From NCBI RefSeq assembly GCF_008831285.2, contig NC_045149.1:6908417-6972416 (forward strand): a stretch of 64,000 bases of DNA, read 5' to 3'. Positions within the stretch are counted from its first letter, which is position 1. Each line of letters opens with the position of its first letter. Shown here one piece after another: positions 1 to 8,989 of the stretch. This DNA comes from Nymphaea colorata (taxonomy: Eukaryota; Streptophyta; Magnoliopsida; Nymphaeales; Nymphaeaceae). Made by a program: the position numbers and the translations under genes. The notes beneath the pieces were generated by a model that saw only the letters and a program-made list of their open reading frames with translations, was not told where the DNA came from and ran no database searches.

Positions 1-278
1 AAACATTTCACTTTTTCAAGCAATTCTTCAAGAACCTTTCAAAAGTTTGAAACTCCAAACTTTCAATATTTTCTACACCCGGCATATAGAATCAAAAAGA
101 TGTTTAAGTTAAACGAAATGCATCAATGATAAACATAGTCCTTGGTTGATTACCCCCGTAAAGCGCCGGGAATGGTCGATCCTCGTACCGACGGGCGAGT
201 CCCTTTCTTCCTCTTTCAAAACAAAAACCTTATTTTTCTGGAGCACTCCAAAACCAATGAAAATTTTGGATGCAAACA
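1..278 (+). repeat. 3' end of the 5' LTR (rest lies outside the window)
   Basis: Matches 12195-12477, the last 283 bases of the 3' LTR, and ends in the same TGCAAACA. All differences I see between the copies are one-base length changes in short runs (T3/T4, A3/A4, G2/G3, C2/C3, G1/G2). I see no substitutions. Confidence 0.95.
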
Positions 279-280
279 GA

Positions 281-296
281 TGGCGACCGTGATGGG
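281..296 (+). promoter_or_regulatory. Primer-binding site
   Basis: TGGCGACCGTGATGGG lies two bases after the 5' LTR end. TGG is complementary to the CCA tail of a tRNA. The following bases fit the acceptor/T-arm of a tRNA-Arg type with a CACGGTCG 3' stem (inference; tRNA not checked). Ogre elements are known to use tRNA-Arg. Confidence 0.85.
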
Positions 297-1183
297 CCCG
301 TTATCGTTTGGCTATGATTATTGATACATTTTCAATAATTTGAACATCTCATACATTGCCAATGATAAAGCATGTCCCTCTTTTGGCCTCGACCCCATGG
401 CATTTCATTGCATTGTTGTGATGGATTGTGAATGTTTTCTTGCACATAAGGACTAATTGAGAAGGATCAATCATGTTCACACAATCTATGATCACATACC
501 ACCCTTCTCAATTAGGAGTTGTTTGAAAAACCATGTTTGCTCTTCTATTTTAATCTTCAAACTTAGGCAACATTGCATTAGAGACAACTCATTTATATGA
601 TTTCTTATATTTCAAAATTCCTCATACCTATTTGTCCCGGTCATCATGTTGCGGGCTTGTCTTTGGCGGTAGCACAAGACTAAGCCTTACAACTAGACCA
701 CACCTTGGGCGGGAACGCCCCTCGTTAGTACCATGAGTGGTAATTTATGGTATATCGACGAGTGATCAAGAAGAAGTTCATGAGCTATACCTTAGTTGCC
801 TAAGGAAGAATCTATGCTCGTACTAAGCCATTTGGTAAGGTATATAAGCATAACTTGATATCGGATTATCGTGAATAAAATTATCTCAATTAGTTCCTAT
901 ACCCAATTTTTAAAAAAAAAAAAAAAAAAAAAAAAATCATGATAGATGTTTATGTGCGTGAAACCTTATGTGATGATTTGCAACCTCATTCCGCACATCT
1001 ACCTCATATTGTCTTTGTCAACATAGTCAATGTTTCCATTAATTCCATCTTTATCTTTAGAGTCATCATTCAAGATGTATTCTTTCCAACGTGGTGTCAC
1101 ATTCCCTATGATCACATCCTGTTTGGGGAAGGTCCCAAACGGTCCACCTACATTTCTCTTGAGTCTCAACCTTTGGCTCCCGA
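297..1183 (+). other. Untranslated leader of the Tat element
   Basis: About 0.9 kb with no convincing coding. It contains an A-run at about 910-936, which is a likely length-error site. Long leaders before ORF1 are usual in this lineage. A short open frame at 939-1250 shows no family resemblance. Confidence 0.6.
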
Positions 1184-2290
1184 ATGGTATCGGACTTGCA
1201 TCCCACCTTCTCTCGGATGTTTCCTTCTTACTTTGAAGAATGTGGGCTAGAGACAGTGGCAGCTGGAGGAATGCAGTCAGTTGATGGAAATTTGGTACAT
1301 GCAATCGCCGAGCGTTGGAACCCAATGACCTCCTCTTTTGGTTTTCATGGGAGAAATGACAATATTACTAGATGAATTTGCCGAAATACTAGACCTCCCT
1401 ACCCCAACTTGTGACCCAAATGATCTATTGGAAAAACAATTCCTTATGAACCCAACCAAGGTCAATGCAAATGACCTCATTGCTCACTTTACTGGACGGA
1501 AAACTTGGCCTTTAGTAGAAAACCATGAAAATCAAAGCATCAACATGAAAAATTTGTATGAAGAATTTGGAACCTATGTTGAACCTTCTACCCTACCTCG
1601 AAAAGCCATAGGGAGAATTAAACATTGTATGATACTCTGCACAGTAGGAGTGACCCTTTTTACCAATGGAAGTGACCTTTTAGATGTCCGTATTGCCCAA
1701 CTTTTTCGAGTATGGGGCATAGAGGGACCCGACACTTGTCAGTAGCAATGACAGCTTTAGCCTTCCTTTACCGAGGACTCACTCGCTTTACCATTGGAGA
1801 TATCGACTTCATAGAAGGATGCACATATGCTTTACAATTGTGGTTCCTCAAGCATGCGGGACCCCAAGCCAGTCTATTCAGAAACACTGATGGATCATTA
1901 ACAACCTTGGAGCAATACCGTCGTTTGATCGAGCAATTGAATGAAGGAGAGATCATTTGGGATTATTGTGATCGTCGGCAGAGCCTACCTCGATACACTC
2001 ACCATCATCATGGGCGTACCACACTCTTGGGCCCTTACTTCATAGTTGATTATTGTGCTGATAGATGTATGAGACAGTTCTCTCAAAGGCAGAAGATGGT
2101 CTCTGTGCATGCACCAATTGGAGCTATTCCTGAATTTGACCTTAGTTCTCCTCAATGGACGGCATTGTTTGCAGTAGCTCGACAAGAATGGAAGACACAA
2201 ATATCATACACTTGGTTCATAGGCCCAGTGGTGAAGAAGGAATATGCTGAGTGGTGGGATGCCAACCGACCACCATCCATCCTTCCCTAA
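1184..2290 (+). pseudogene. ORF1 of the Tat element, plant-mobile-domain (PMD/DUF7745-like), frameshifted
   Basis: Three consecutive open segments read as one protein: 1184 to about 1338 (frame 2), 1338-1745 (frame 3) and 1712-2290 (frame 2). The join near 1338 links AERWNPMTSSF with GEMTILLDEFAEILDLP. This is the usual PMD pattern (ERW-P-T-F, then GEMT-TL-D---LLGLP). The last segment carries ALAFLYRGLTRF and a W-rich end (YAEWWDANRPP). PMD domains occur in plant retrotransposons and in host MAIN/MAIL1-type proteins (family knowledge). The role in the element is unknown. Both frame changes are single-base and could be sequence errors: 1338 follows TTTT-GG-TTTT runs. A start before 1184 is not resolved. 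Confidence 0.65.
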
Positions 2291-2460
2291 AAGTTTTATG
2301 TTGTCAACTTTGTATTCCTTCTGTCGTTGTCATCTTTATTAGTGTCTATGGATGTAACTTTTAAAACTTGTAATGTAATATGAACCTTCATTTTGTCGTC
2401 ATTTCCATCCAATAACTCTATTTTCTTATGTCATAAGGTGAATACTTGAAAGCCAACAAG

Positions 2461-3861
2461 ATGGTTGAAACTAGATCGCAAGCTAAGCAGACTCCTCAAA
2501 ACGAGGCTTCATCCTCTGAACTCCGTCCAGAAACACTTGGCCTCCCAGCAATCGAGCCAGAAGCTTACTATATGTTCCGTTTGTTCATGGAGCGATTTAT
2601 GAAGGAGCAAGAAGAGCAAAAGGCTTTGATGGTTACTCCAGAGACGGATAATGAAAAGACTGCCAAGCAGAAAAGAAAGAAGAAAAACAAGTCTTTTGTT
2701 GAGGATGAAGGCCATTTGAGTTCAGATTCGACAACTAGTAAGGAAGAAAAACCCGAACTGTCTTCTCTCAAAAAGAAAAAGACAACAAAGAAAAATAAAA
2801 AGGGAAAAGATGTTATGATAGAAAACAGCTCACCCAGTCATATCACCACTGAAAGTTCGGAAGAGAAGCCCAAAAGGAAGAGAAAACCTACCAAGAAAGT
2901 AAAAAAGACAAAGAAATACATCACTAGCAGCAGCTCAGACAGTGAGAGTTCTGAAGAAAAAGTAAAGGAGATCAAGGGCAAAAAGAAAAAGACCAAGCCA
3001 GAATTGGTCGAATCAAGTGATGATGAAAGTCCGACTAAGCGCAGATTCTACGAAATGGAGAAAAGAATGAACAATCTTGAGCTTAGGGGGAAGGGGAAAC
3101 GTTCATACTCATGTGAGGACTACTACCTTGGCATTGAAGGAGACGAAGACGTGAAAGGCTTGCCCAGAGAATTCATCAGATATGATGGAACCACCTGTCC
3201 ACACGTTCATGTTTCAACCTTTTTCAATGATTGCTACAAAATTCGGACAAATAACAGAGCTTTGTTCCGATATTTTCCAAGAAGTCTTGAAGGCATTGCC
3301 GCACAATGGTATAAAGAAAATATCAATCCAATCGAGCTGAAGGAGTTTGACAAGTTGATTAACATGTTTGTTGAAAGATTTGAACAAAATGCTCCCATGG
3401 CTCCAACCCTCAGTACCATTTGCAGTCTTCGTCAGAAACAGGGAGAAAAGGCTCGAGAATTCATCCAAAAATGGAGAATGCAATGCAATAAGATGAAGGA
3501 GCCCATTTCTGAGACACAAGCCTTATCACTCATTAGGAAAAATCTTGCCCAACCCTTGAAAAGTCTCATCCGCAATGCCCCGATCAAAACCTTTGCTGAC
3601 TTAATTGAACAAGCAAACTCGATAGAAGAAGGGATTGATGAAGGAGATTTTGATGGAATTATTGCTCCTAAGTACAAAGAAGATGGAAAGAAAGGAGGAA
3701 GGACACAACTGCCTGCACAATTCATAGCCAATGCTGGCATTAGAAAGGACCATGATAATAACTACAAGCATGACAAGGGAGTCAGTTTCAAGAAGAACAC
3801 ACAGTTTCTCAAAGGCGACGATGAAAGGAAGAACAAACACCCAGGTTGGAGCTACGACTGA
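2461..3861 (+). CDS. Gag polyprotein, N-terminal and capsid part
   Basis: Structural protein that packages element RNA. I prefer the ATG at 2461 (MVETRSQ, a common gag start in Ty3 elements) over the in-frame ATG at 2446. About residues 65-205 form a striking Lys/Ser/Glu-rich low-complexity tract (blocks such as KKKKTTKKNKKGK and SSSSDSESSEE), probably disordered and with NLS-like clusters. The retrotransposon-gag domain follows (about 230-400), with FIRYDGTT, the W in AAQWYKENI, the LRQKQGEKAREFIQKW segment and a LIRNAPI block. The frame ends at TGA 3859-3861, but the same frame runs on with clear gag-type sequence (KFTPLSQSREKILEYLL). The TGA is therefore internal to the original polyprotein: a Trp-codon mutation, an error or a readthrough site. 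Confidence 0.88.
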   Translation: MVETRSQAKQTPQNEASSSELRPETLGLPAIEPEAYYMFRLFMERFMKEQEEQKALMVTPETDNEKTAKQKRKKKNKSFVEDEGHLSSDSTTSKEEKPELSSLKKKKTTKKNKKGKDVMIENSSPSHITTESSEEKPKRKRKPTKKVKKTKKYITSSSSDSESSEEKVKEIKGKKKKTKPELVESSDDESPTKRRFYEMEKRMNNLELRGKGKRSYSCEDYYLGIEGDEDVKGLPREFIRYDGTTCPHVHVSTFFNDCYKIRTNNRALFRYFPRSLEGIAAQWYKENINPIELKEFDKLINMFVERFEQNAPMAPTLSTICSLRQKQGEKAREFIQKWRMQCNKMKEPISETQALSLIRKNLAQPLKSLIRNAPIKTFADLIEQANSIEEGIDEGDFDGIIAPKYKEDGKKGGRTQLPAQFIANAGIRKDHDNNYKHDKGVSFKKNTQFLKGDDERKNKHPGWSYD

Positions 3862-4533
3862 AAATTCACTCCTCTGAGCCAGTCTCGGGAGAAGATCCTG
3901 GAATACCTTCTCGCCAAAGGAACTATCGTCTTGCCAAAAGTGTCAGAGCCTCCGAAAATGATGGGAGGAAATAAAGAAAAACTGTGCAAGTTTCATCGTA
4001 CCCCTGGTCATGACACTGAGGATTGTTTTGTTCTCAAAAATATTATTCAAGACTTCATCAACAAAGATCTCAAGATTTGTGATGATAGTACCCCTGAAAT
4101 ACTAAGGAATCCATTCCCTGACCACGGAAAGGCGGTAGTAGCCATGATCACTAAAGTCACTCCACTTCCGTACCATCCACAAGAGCACATTCGACCTTAT
4201 ATTGGGAGCAGCTCATACAAAATCATGGTGGTAGACCAAGGTAAGGAACCTCTAGATTTCATTGCTATGATGAAAGGCAGGATAGAAAGTTTGCCCAAGA
4301 AACTTCCTATGATTCCAAAGACTTTTATCTTACAAGGCGACGAATCATCAAATGACTCCTCAGATGAAGATCCATGCTATTTGGACGTTCTCCCCTTGGA
4401 AGAGCATATGGATGAGGGAGACTCGATTCAAGCTTCTAAAAATCAGTCAATTACCTTCTCAGAAAAAGACCTCTCAAAATGGGATATTTCCATGAAGATG
4501 CTCTTTACATCGTTGTTCAGGTCAATGGGATGA
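3862..4533 (+). CDS. Gag C-terminal part with zinc-knuckle-like motif, after an in-frame TGA
   Basis: Continues the gag frame directly after TGA 3859-3861; the first internal ATG is at 3931. It opens with the conserved FTPL and ILEYLLAKG linker seen upstream of the knuckle in Tat elements. The motif C-x2-H-x4-H-x4-C follows in LCKFHRTPGHDTEDC (about 3990-4030). This is the Tat variant of the nucleocapsid knuckle, which binds RNA. An acidic stretch (DESSNDSSDEDP) leads toward the protease. About 4480 the protease-like sequence moves to the next frame, so the last 15-20 codons to 4533 are probably out-of-frame tail. Part of one gag-pro polyprotein with its neighbours. Confidence 0.8.
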   Translation, partial: KFTPLSQSREKILEYLLAKGTIVLPKVSEPPKMMGGNKEKLCKFHRTPGHDTEDCFVLKNIIQDFINKDLKICDDSTPEILRNPFPDHGKAVVAMITKVTPLPYHPQEHIRPYIGSSSYKIMVVDQGKEPLDFIAMMKGRIESLPKKLPMIPKTFILQGDESSNDSSDEDPCYLDVLPLEEHMDEGDSIQASKNQSITFSEKDLSKWDISMKMLFTSLFRSMG

Positions 4534-5219
4534 CGGTGCCACATGTTTTGATTGATGGAGAAAGTGGTTTGAATATTTGTCCTGATCTCACGGCTAAAAC
4601 ATTGGGGTTTCGTGAAAACGGATATCGTTCTGATAATACCAAGATCTACGGATACGATGGCCGAGGCATGAACAGCAAAGGTACCCTCGACATGAATGTG
4701 ATCATTGAAAATACTAGCCATTGCATTGTATTTCATGTGGTAGACGTACCACCATCATACAACCTGCTTTTGGGACGACCTTGGATCCATCAAGTACGAG
4801 CGATCCCATCCACTCTTCATCAATGCCTAAAATGGAATTTTGGTCCATCAGTCATCACTGTCCGTGCTGAGGATTCAGTCAAGAGGTTGATGCAACCTAT
4901 GCTCCCTAGGCCAATTGATCCGGTAGATGTACCGAGCTTAAGAACAACAAATGACAGACCTTTGGAAGAATGGATGCAGAACATGGAGATAGATGAACCA
5001 TCCGGGAATGCTTATGCTATTTCAAGCAATTGTGCAAGTTACCAAGAACACCTATTGTATGTTCATTTCATGAAAAACCCCAAGGGTTTTCAGTTGCTTC
5101 TGAGAGGTGGCTACCGTCCATTCACTGGCCTTGGGAAAAATGAAGATGGCATCTTGCAACCAATTAGCATATCTTTTCAGATGAACATGAGAGGACTGGG
5201 ATATCATGAAGGAATTTGA
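4479..5219 (+). CDS. Aspartic protease with G-patch-like C-terminal segment
   Basis: Processes the polyprotein. The active-site loop reads VLIDGESGLNICP. Tat relatives usually have D-x-G-S here, so the Gly is replaced by Glu and activity is doubtful. The flap/second-loop region NLLLGRPWIHQVRAIPSTLHQ is canonical for Ty3 proteases. Near the end, GYRPFTGLGKNEDGILQP and RGLGYHEGI match the G-patch-like motif found after the protease in Tat/Ogre elements (family knowledge). The frame overlaps gag's by about 55 bases; homology suggests a one-base slip near 4475-4480 rather than a true start at 4479. It ends at TGA 5217-5219. Confidence 0.82.
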   Translation: MGYFHEDALYIVVQVNGMTVPHVLIDGESGLNICPDLTAKTLGFRENGYRSDNTKIYGYDGRGMNSKGTLDMNVIIENTSHCIVFHVVDVPPSYNLLLGRPWIHQVRAIPSTLHQCLKWNFGPSVITVRAEDSVKRLMQPMLPRPIDPVDVPSLRTTNDRPLEEWMQNMEIDEPSGNAYAISSNCASYQEHLLYVHFMKNPKGFQLLLRGGYRPFTGLGKNEDGILQPISISFQMNMRGLGYHEGI

Positions 5220-5416
5220 AGAAGATCTTGGGGGCTGATAGTATTCACTTTTGTTTCAAAATCCTCCCATGAATTTTGTAATTTTGAACATCTTTTTGTC
5301 TCGTCTCATGAGAGAACCCATTCTATGAACTAAGAACTTTTTTTTTATATATATGCAAATGCAAGTAATTTTTTGTTGTCAATTTCGTCCAACTCTTTCC
5401 TTTATCCTCTTTACAG
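5220..5416 (+). other. Inter-ORF spacer, possible Ogre-type intron
   Basis: T-rich, with stops in the protease frame. It ends in a good acceptor: a pyrimidine-rich stretch then TTTACAG at 5410-5416, directly before ATG 5418. Ogre elements are known to carry a spliced intron between the gag-pro and RT ORFs. A convincing donor upstream of the protease stop was not found (GT at 5241 and 5278 lie after it), so splicing is inference. Confidence 0.4.
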
Positions 5417-5417
5417 G

Positions 5418-6095
5418 ATGTCGGAACTCAATATGTCTCAGTTTATTCTTTTTCCACGAAAGTCCCCCCAGAAAGCATTTATCAAACAAGCATCCGGTGA
5501 AATGGAACCTATGGCAATACCCGAGTCAGAATTACCAGAATTCACTCAGATTCAGAAACAAGAGCATCCCTCATCTTTGGTGAATGATCCAATTGAAGAA
5601 ATTAATATTGGAACCAGTGAAGATCCTAAAATTCTTCAAATTGGCACCAGTTTGTCAGCGAATGAGAAGAAAAGATTGGTGGACTTTCTTATAAGTAACC
5701 AAGAAGCTTTTGCTTGGACTTATGAAGATATGCCAGGCTTAGACCCCCAATTGGTTGAACATCGTTTGCCCTTAAATCCTAATTGCAAGCCGATTAAGCA
5801 AAAATTGCGCAAGCTTGACCCTCGACTAGAAGGCCCTGTAAAAGAAGGACTAGAGGACTTGCTAAAGGCAAAATTCATTCGTGCCATCGATTACCCCGAA
5901 TGGTTGGCGAACATCGTGGTGGTCCCCAAGAAAAATGGCAAAGTTAGGTTGTGCATCGACTTTCGAGACTTGAACAAAGCCACACCAAAGGATGATTATC
6001 CTCTTCCAAACATTGATCTATTGGTAGACAGTACTGCAGGCCATGCAATGTTTCTTTCATGGATGGATATTCGGGATATAATCAAATCAAATTAG
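5418..6095 (+). CDS. Reverse transcriptase, N-terminal half (before frameshift)
   Basis: Start chosen at ATG 5418 just after the putative acceptor. After a linker, the RT fingers begin at EHRLPLNPNCKPIKQKLRKL, then AIDYPEWLANIVVVPKKNGK and RLCIDFRDLNKATPKDDYPLP (RT motifs 1-2, about 5760-6010). The frame ends uselessly (MDIRDIIKSN) because homology jumps one frame at about 6055-6062, where the palm motif MDGYSGYNQI begins in the next frame. A single extra base in the TTTCTTTCAT stretch would explain this. With 6059-8860 it formed one pol protein. Confidence 0.9.
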   Translation: MSELNMSQFILFPRKSPQKAFIKQASGEMEPMAIPESELPEFTQIQKQEHPSSLVNDPIEEINIGTSEDPKILQIGTSLSANEKKRLVDFLISNQEAFAWTYEDMPGLDPQLVEHRLPLNPNCKPIKQKLRKLDPRLEGPVKEGLEDLLKAKFIRAIDYPEWLANIVVVPKKNGKVRLCIDFRDLNKATPKDDYPLPNIDLLVDSTAGHAMFLSWMDIRDIIKSN

Positions 6096-8860
6096 CAGTC
6101 AAAGATCAACCTAAGACCGCTTTTACTACACCATGGGGTACTTTTTGTTACACGGTAATGCCATTTGGGTTGAAGAATGCTGGAGCAACCTATCAAAGAG
6201 CCATGGCCGCCATCTTCCATGACCAGATGCATAAAATCATGGATGCATATATCGATGACATATTGATCAAATCCAAGACAAGAGAAGATCACATTGAAAC
6301 TCTTGCCCAAGTATTCGAGAGGCTTTTACAGTACAAGCTTCGCCTGAATCCTCAAAAATGTGTGTTTGTGGTTGAGTCAGGCAAACTGTTGGGTTTCATG
6401 GTCAGTAAGAAGGGAATTGAAATGGATCTTATAAAAGCCAAGGCAATAATCGATATGTCACCACCTACCAATATCAAGGAGTTGCGAAGCTTGCAAGGAC
6501 GAATCCAATCCATCAGACGATTCATTTCCAATCTGGCCATGAGATGCGAGCCATTCAACCAGCTACTGAGGAAAGGTGTCAAGTTTGAATGGGGTTTTGA
6601 ATGCCAACAGTCATTCGAAAGGATCAAGAAATACCTTCTAAATCCACCAATTCTAAAACCACCAACGTTGGGAAGACCACTGCTGCTTTACATCACAGTG
6701 AATGAGTCAGCATGTAGCGGCTTTTTGGCACAATATGAGGAAGGAAGTCGCATCGAATATGCAATCTATTACATTAGCAAGACTTTTGTTCAGTACGAAA
6801 AGAAGTACTCTCCAATAGAGAAAACTTGTCTGGCATTGGTTTGGATGTGTCAGAAGTTGAGACATTACTTATTGGCTTGTGAGGTCAAGATACTCTCCAA
6901 ACTAAATCCTCTCAAGTACATCTTGGAACAACCATTCCTTAATGGGCGTATCGCAAAATGGCAAGTTCTGTTGATGCAATATGATCTTGAATATGTGTCT
7001 CAAAAGTCAATCAAAGGACAAACAATTGCGGATCAGTTAGCAGACTTCCCTCAGTACGAAGAAATCAGAACAAATGATGAGTTTCCAGATGAACATGTAC
7101 TAAGATTGGAAACGGTTTCGACATGGAAGATGTACTTTGACGGGTCCAGAAATGTGATGGGAGCAGGCATAGGCATCTTACTCATCACTCCAGAATGCGA
7201 AATGATCTCGTACTCTTTGAAACTTGATTTTCCATGTACCCATAACATGGCTGAATATGAAGCCCTCATACAAGGACTTCGTTCTTTATTGAGTTTTCAA
7301 GTGAAAAGAGTGCATGCCTTCGGCGACTCTCAGCTTATTATAAACCAAGTGAATGGAGAATGGCAAGTCAAAGATGAAAAGTTGGTGTCATATCAAGAAA
7401 TTGCTACCTCCTTAATCTGTCAATTCGAAGAAGTACAATTGGCTCACGTAAAGAGAGAAGGTAACCCTATTGCGGATGGCCTCGCGAGCTTAGGATCAAC
7501 CATCACTTTTCGAACCAATGAAGCAATCCGCTCTTTTGAGATTGGAAGATTAGAACACCCTGCTTTTGAAACGATGGCGCATGTTCATCATATCCAAGGG
7601 GGGGATACGCCTTGGTACCATGACATCAAAAGGTATATTGAAAGCGGAGAATTCCCGACTGAAATGTCTAAAAATGAACAAAAAGCAATACAACGTATGT
7701 CAGCAAGGTACTTTATCCTAGCAGGGGTATTATACAGACGTAGATTTAGCACTGAATACTCTCGGTGCCTTGATGAAGATGAGGCAAAGAAAGTAATCGA
7801 AGAATCACATCGAGGAGATTGTGGAGGCCATGTTGGTTACCAAACCCTCACCAAACAAATAATTCGAGCAGGGTATTATTGGCCTACCATGCAAAAAGAT
7901 TGTCACCAATTTGTCAAAAGATGCAAAGAATGTCAACTGCATGCTCCAGTAATTCATGCCCCAGCATCTCACTTGCATTCTGTGACATCTCCTTGGCCGT
8001 TTTCAATGTGGGCCTTTGACGTAGTCGGACCGATATCCCCTGCAGCTTCTAACGGCCATAAGTATTTTCTTGCTGCAACAGATTATTTTACCAAGTGGGT
8101 AGAAGTCGTCACACTTAGAACGGTGGAAGGACGTCATGTAGTGTCCTTCATTCACAAAAATCTTCTTTGCAGATTTGGAGTCCCTCATGATATAGTATCA
8201 GACAATGGAACTCATTTCAAGAATGAAAAGATGAGACAGTTGTGCAGCAAATACCACATCACGCACCATTTTTCAGCTCCTTATTACCCCCAAGGCAATG
8301 GACAAGCAGAGGCTACCAACAAGATCCTGATCCGCATCTTGGAACGAACAGTAGAAACAGGAAGAGATTGGCATGAAAAGATGCACAACGCTCTATGGGC
8401 ATATCGCACCACTATGAGAACTCCAACAAATGCCACTCCAGCAGAGCTAGTCTATGGAACAGAAGTGGTTCTACCATTACATGTGTTGAAACCTGCTTTG
8501 AAGTTCGCTTATCTCATAGAGCTCCCTCTTACTCAATATCAACAAAAAAGGCTAATGCAACTCGATTTGCTAGATGAAAAGAGGCTAAAAGCGGCTGAAC
8601 ATGCTGAAGCTTATCGCCAAAGGGTAGCCAGACAATTTGCCAAGTCAGTTATCGAGAGACAGTTCAAAGTGAATGACTCGGTCCTACGATCTTCAGTGTA
8701 CCTGAGAGGACGACCACGAGGCAAGTGGGCACCAAATTGGGAAGGCCCATATGTCATTAAGGAAGTTTTGCCCCACAATTCATACCGACTAATTGATGCT
8801 GATGGGGTGGAATTTGCCGATCCTGTTAATGCCCTTCACCTCAAGAAATTTTATGCCTAG
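6059..8860 (+). CDS. Pol: RT palm/thumb, RNase H, archaeal-type RNase H, integrase
   Basis: Copies element RNA into DNA and integrates it. Order over 933 residues: RT palm with FTTPWGTFCYTVMPFGLKNA and catalytic AYIDDILIKSK (about 60-75); connection; first RNase H (about 215-330), degenerate at the first catalytic Asp (LLLYITVNESACSG instead of LYTDAS); second archaeal-type RNase H (about 355-485) with all four acids visible (YFDGS, MAEYEAL, FGDSQL, NPIADGLASLG). The integrase has H-H-C-C zinc binding (HRGDCGGHVGYQT to CKECQ), a D-D-E core (AFDVVGP, VSDNGTHF, PQGNGQAEATNK) and a C-terminal GPY/F-like end (WEGPYVIKEVLPHNSYRL). There is no internal stop. The ATG at 6059 is not a real start; the frame continues the RT half upstream. 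Confidence 0.95.
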   Translation: MDGYSGYNQIKLAVKDQPKTAFTTPWGTFCYTVMPFGLKNAGATYQRAMAAIFHDQMHKIMDAYIDDILIKSKTREDHIETLAQVFERLLQYKLRLNPQKCVFVVESGKLLGFMVSKKGIEMDLIKAKAIIDMSPPTNIKELRSLQGRIQSIRRFISNLAMRCEPFNQLLRKGVKFEWGFECQQSFERIKKYLLNPPILKPPTLGRPLLLYITVNESACSGFLAQYEEGSRIEYAIYYISKTFVQYEKKYSPIEKTCLALVWMCQKLRHYLLACEVKILSKLNPLKYILEQPFLNGRIAKWQVLLMQYDLEYVSQKSIKGQTIADQLADFPQYEEIRTNDEFPDEHVLRLETVSTWKMYFDGSRNVMGAGIGILLITPECEMISYSLKLDFPCTHNMAEYEALIQGLRSLLSFQVKRVHAFGDSQLIINQVNGEWQVKDEKLVSYQEIATSLICQFEEVQLAHVKREGNPIADGLASLGSTITFRTNEAIRSFEIGRLEHPAFETMAHVHHIQGGDTPWYHDIKRYIESGEFPTEMSKNEQKAIQRMSARYFILAGVLYRRRFSTEYSRCLDEDEAKKVIEESHRGDCGGHVGYQTLTKQIIRAGYYWPTMQKDCHQFVKRCKECQLHAPVIHAPASHLHSVTSPWPFSMWAFDVVGPISPAASNGHKYFLAATDYFTKWVEVVTLRTVEGRHVVSFIHKNLLCRFGVPHDIVSDNGTHFKNEKMRQLCSKYHITHHFSAPYYPQGNGQAEATNKILIRILERTVETGRDWHEKMHNALWAYRTTMRTPTNATPAELVYGTEVVLPLHVLKPALKFAYLIELPLTQYQQKRLMQLDLLDEKRLKAAEHAEAYRQRVARQFAKSVIERQFKVNDSVLRSSVYLRGRPRGKWAPNWEGPYVIKEVLPHNSYRLIDADGVEFADPVNALHLKKFYA

Positions 8861-8989
8861 TTCTCTTGTATTCATTTTCCAATCAATGTCAATCATTTGT
8901 GTTTCCACATCGACTATTCAATCTAAATTCTTCCCAGTTGTAAAACATGACAATTACACTGGGGCATTTTTATTTTTATCGCTCAGAGC

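Noticed and set aside
939-1250. Start of ORF1 in this frame
   Set aside because: No family similarity; the PMD-like sequence is in another frame from about 1184.
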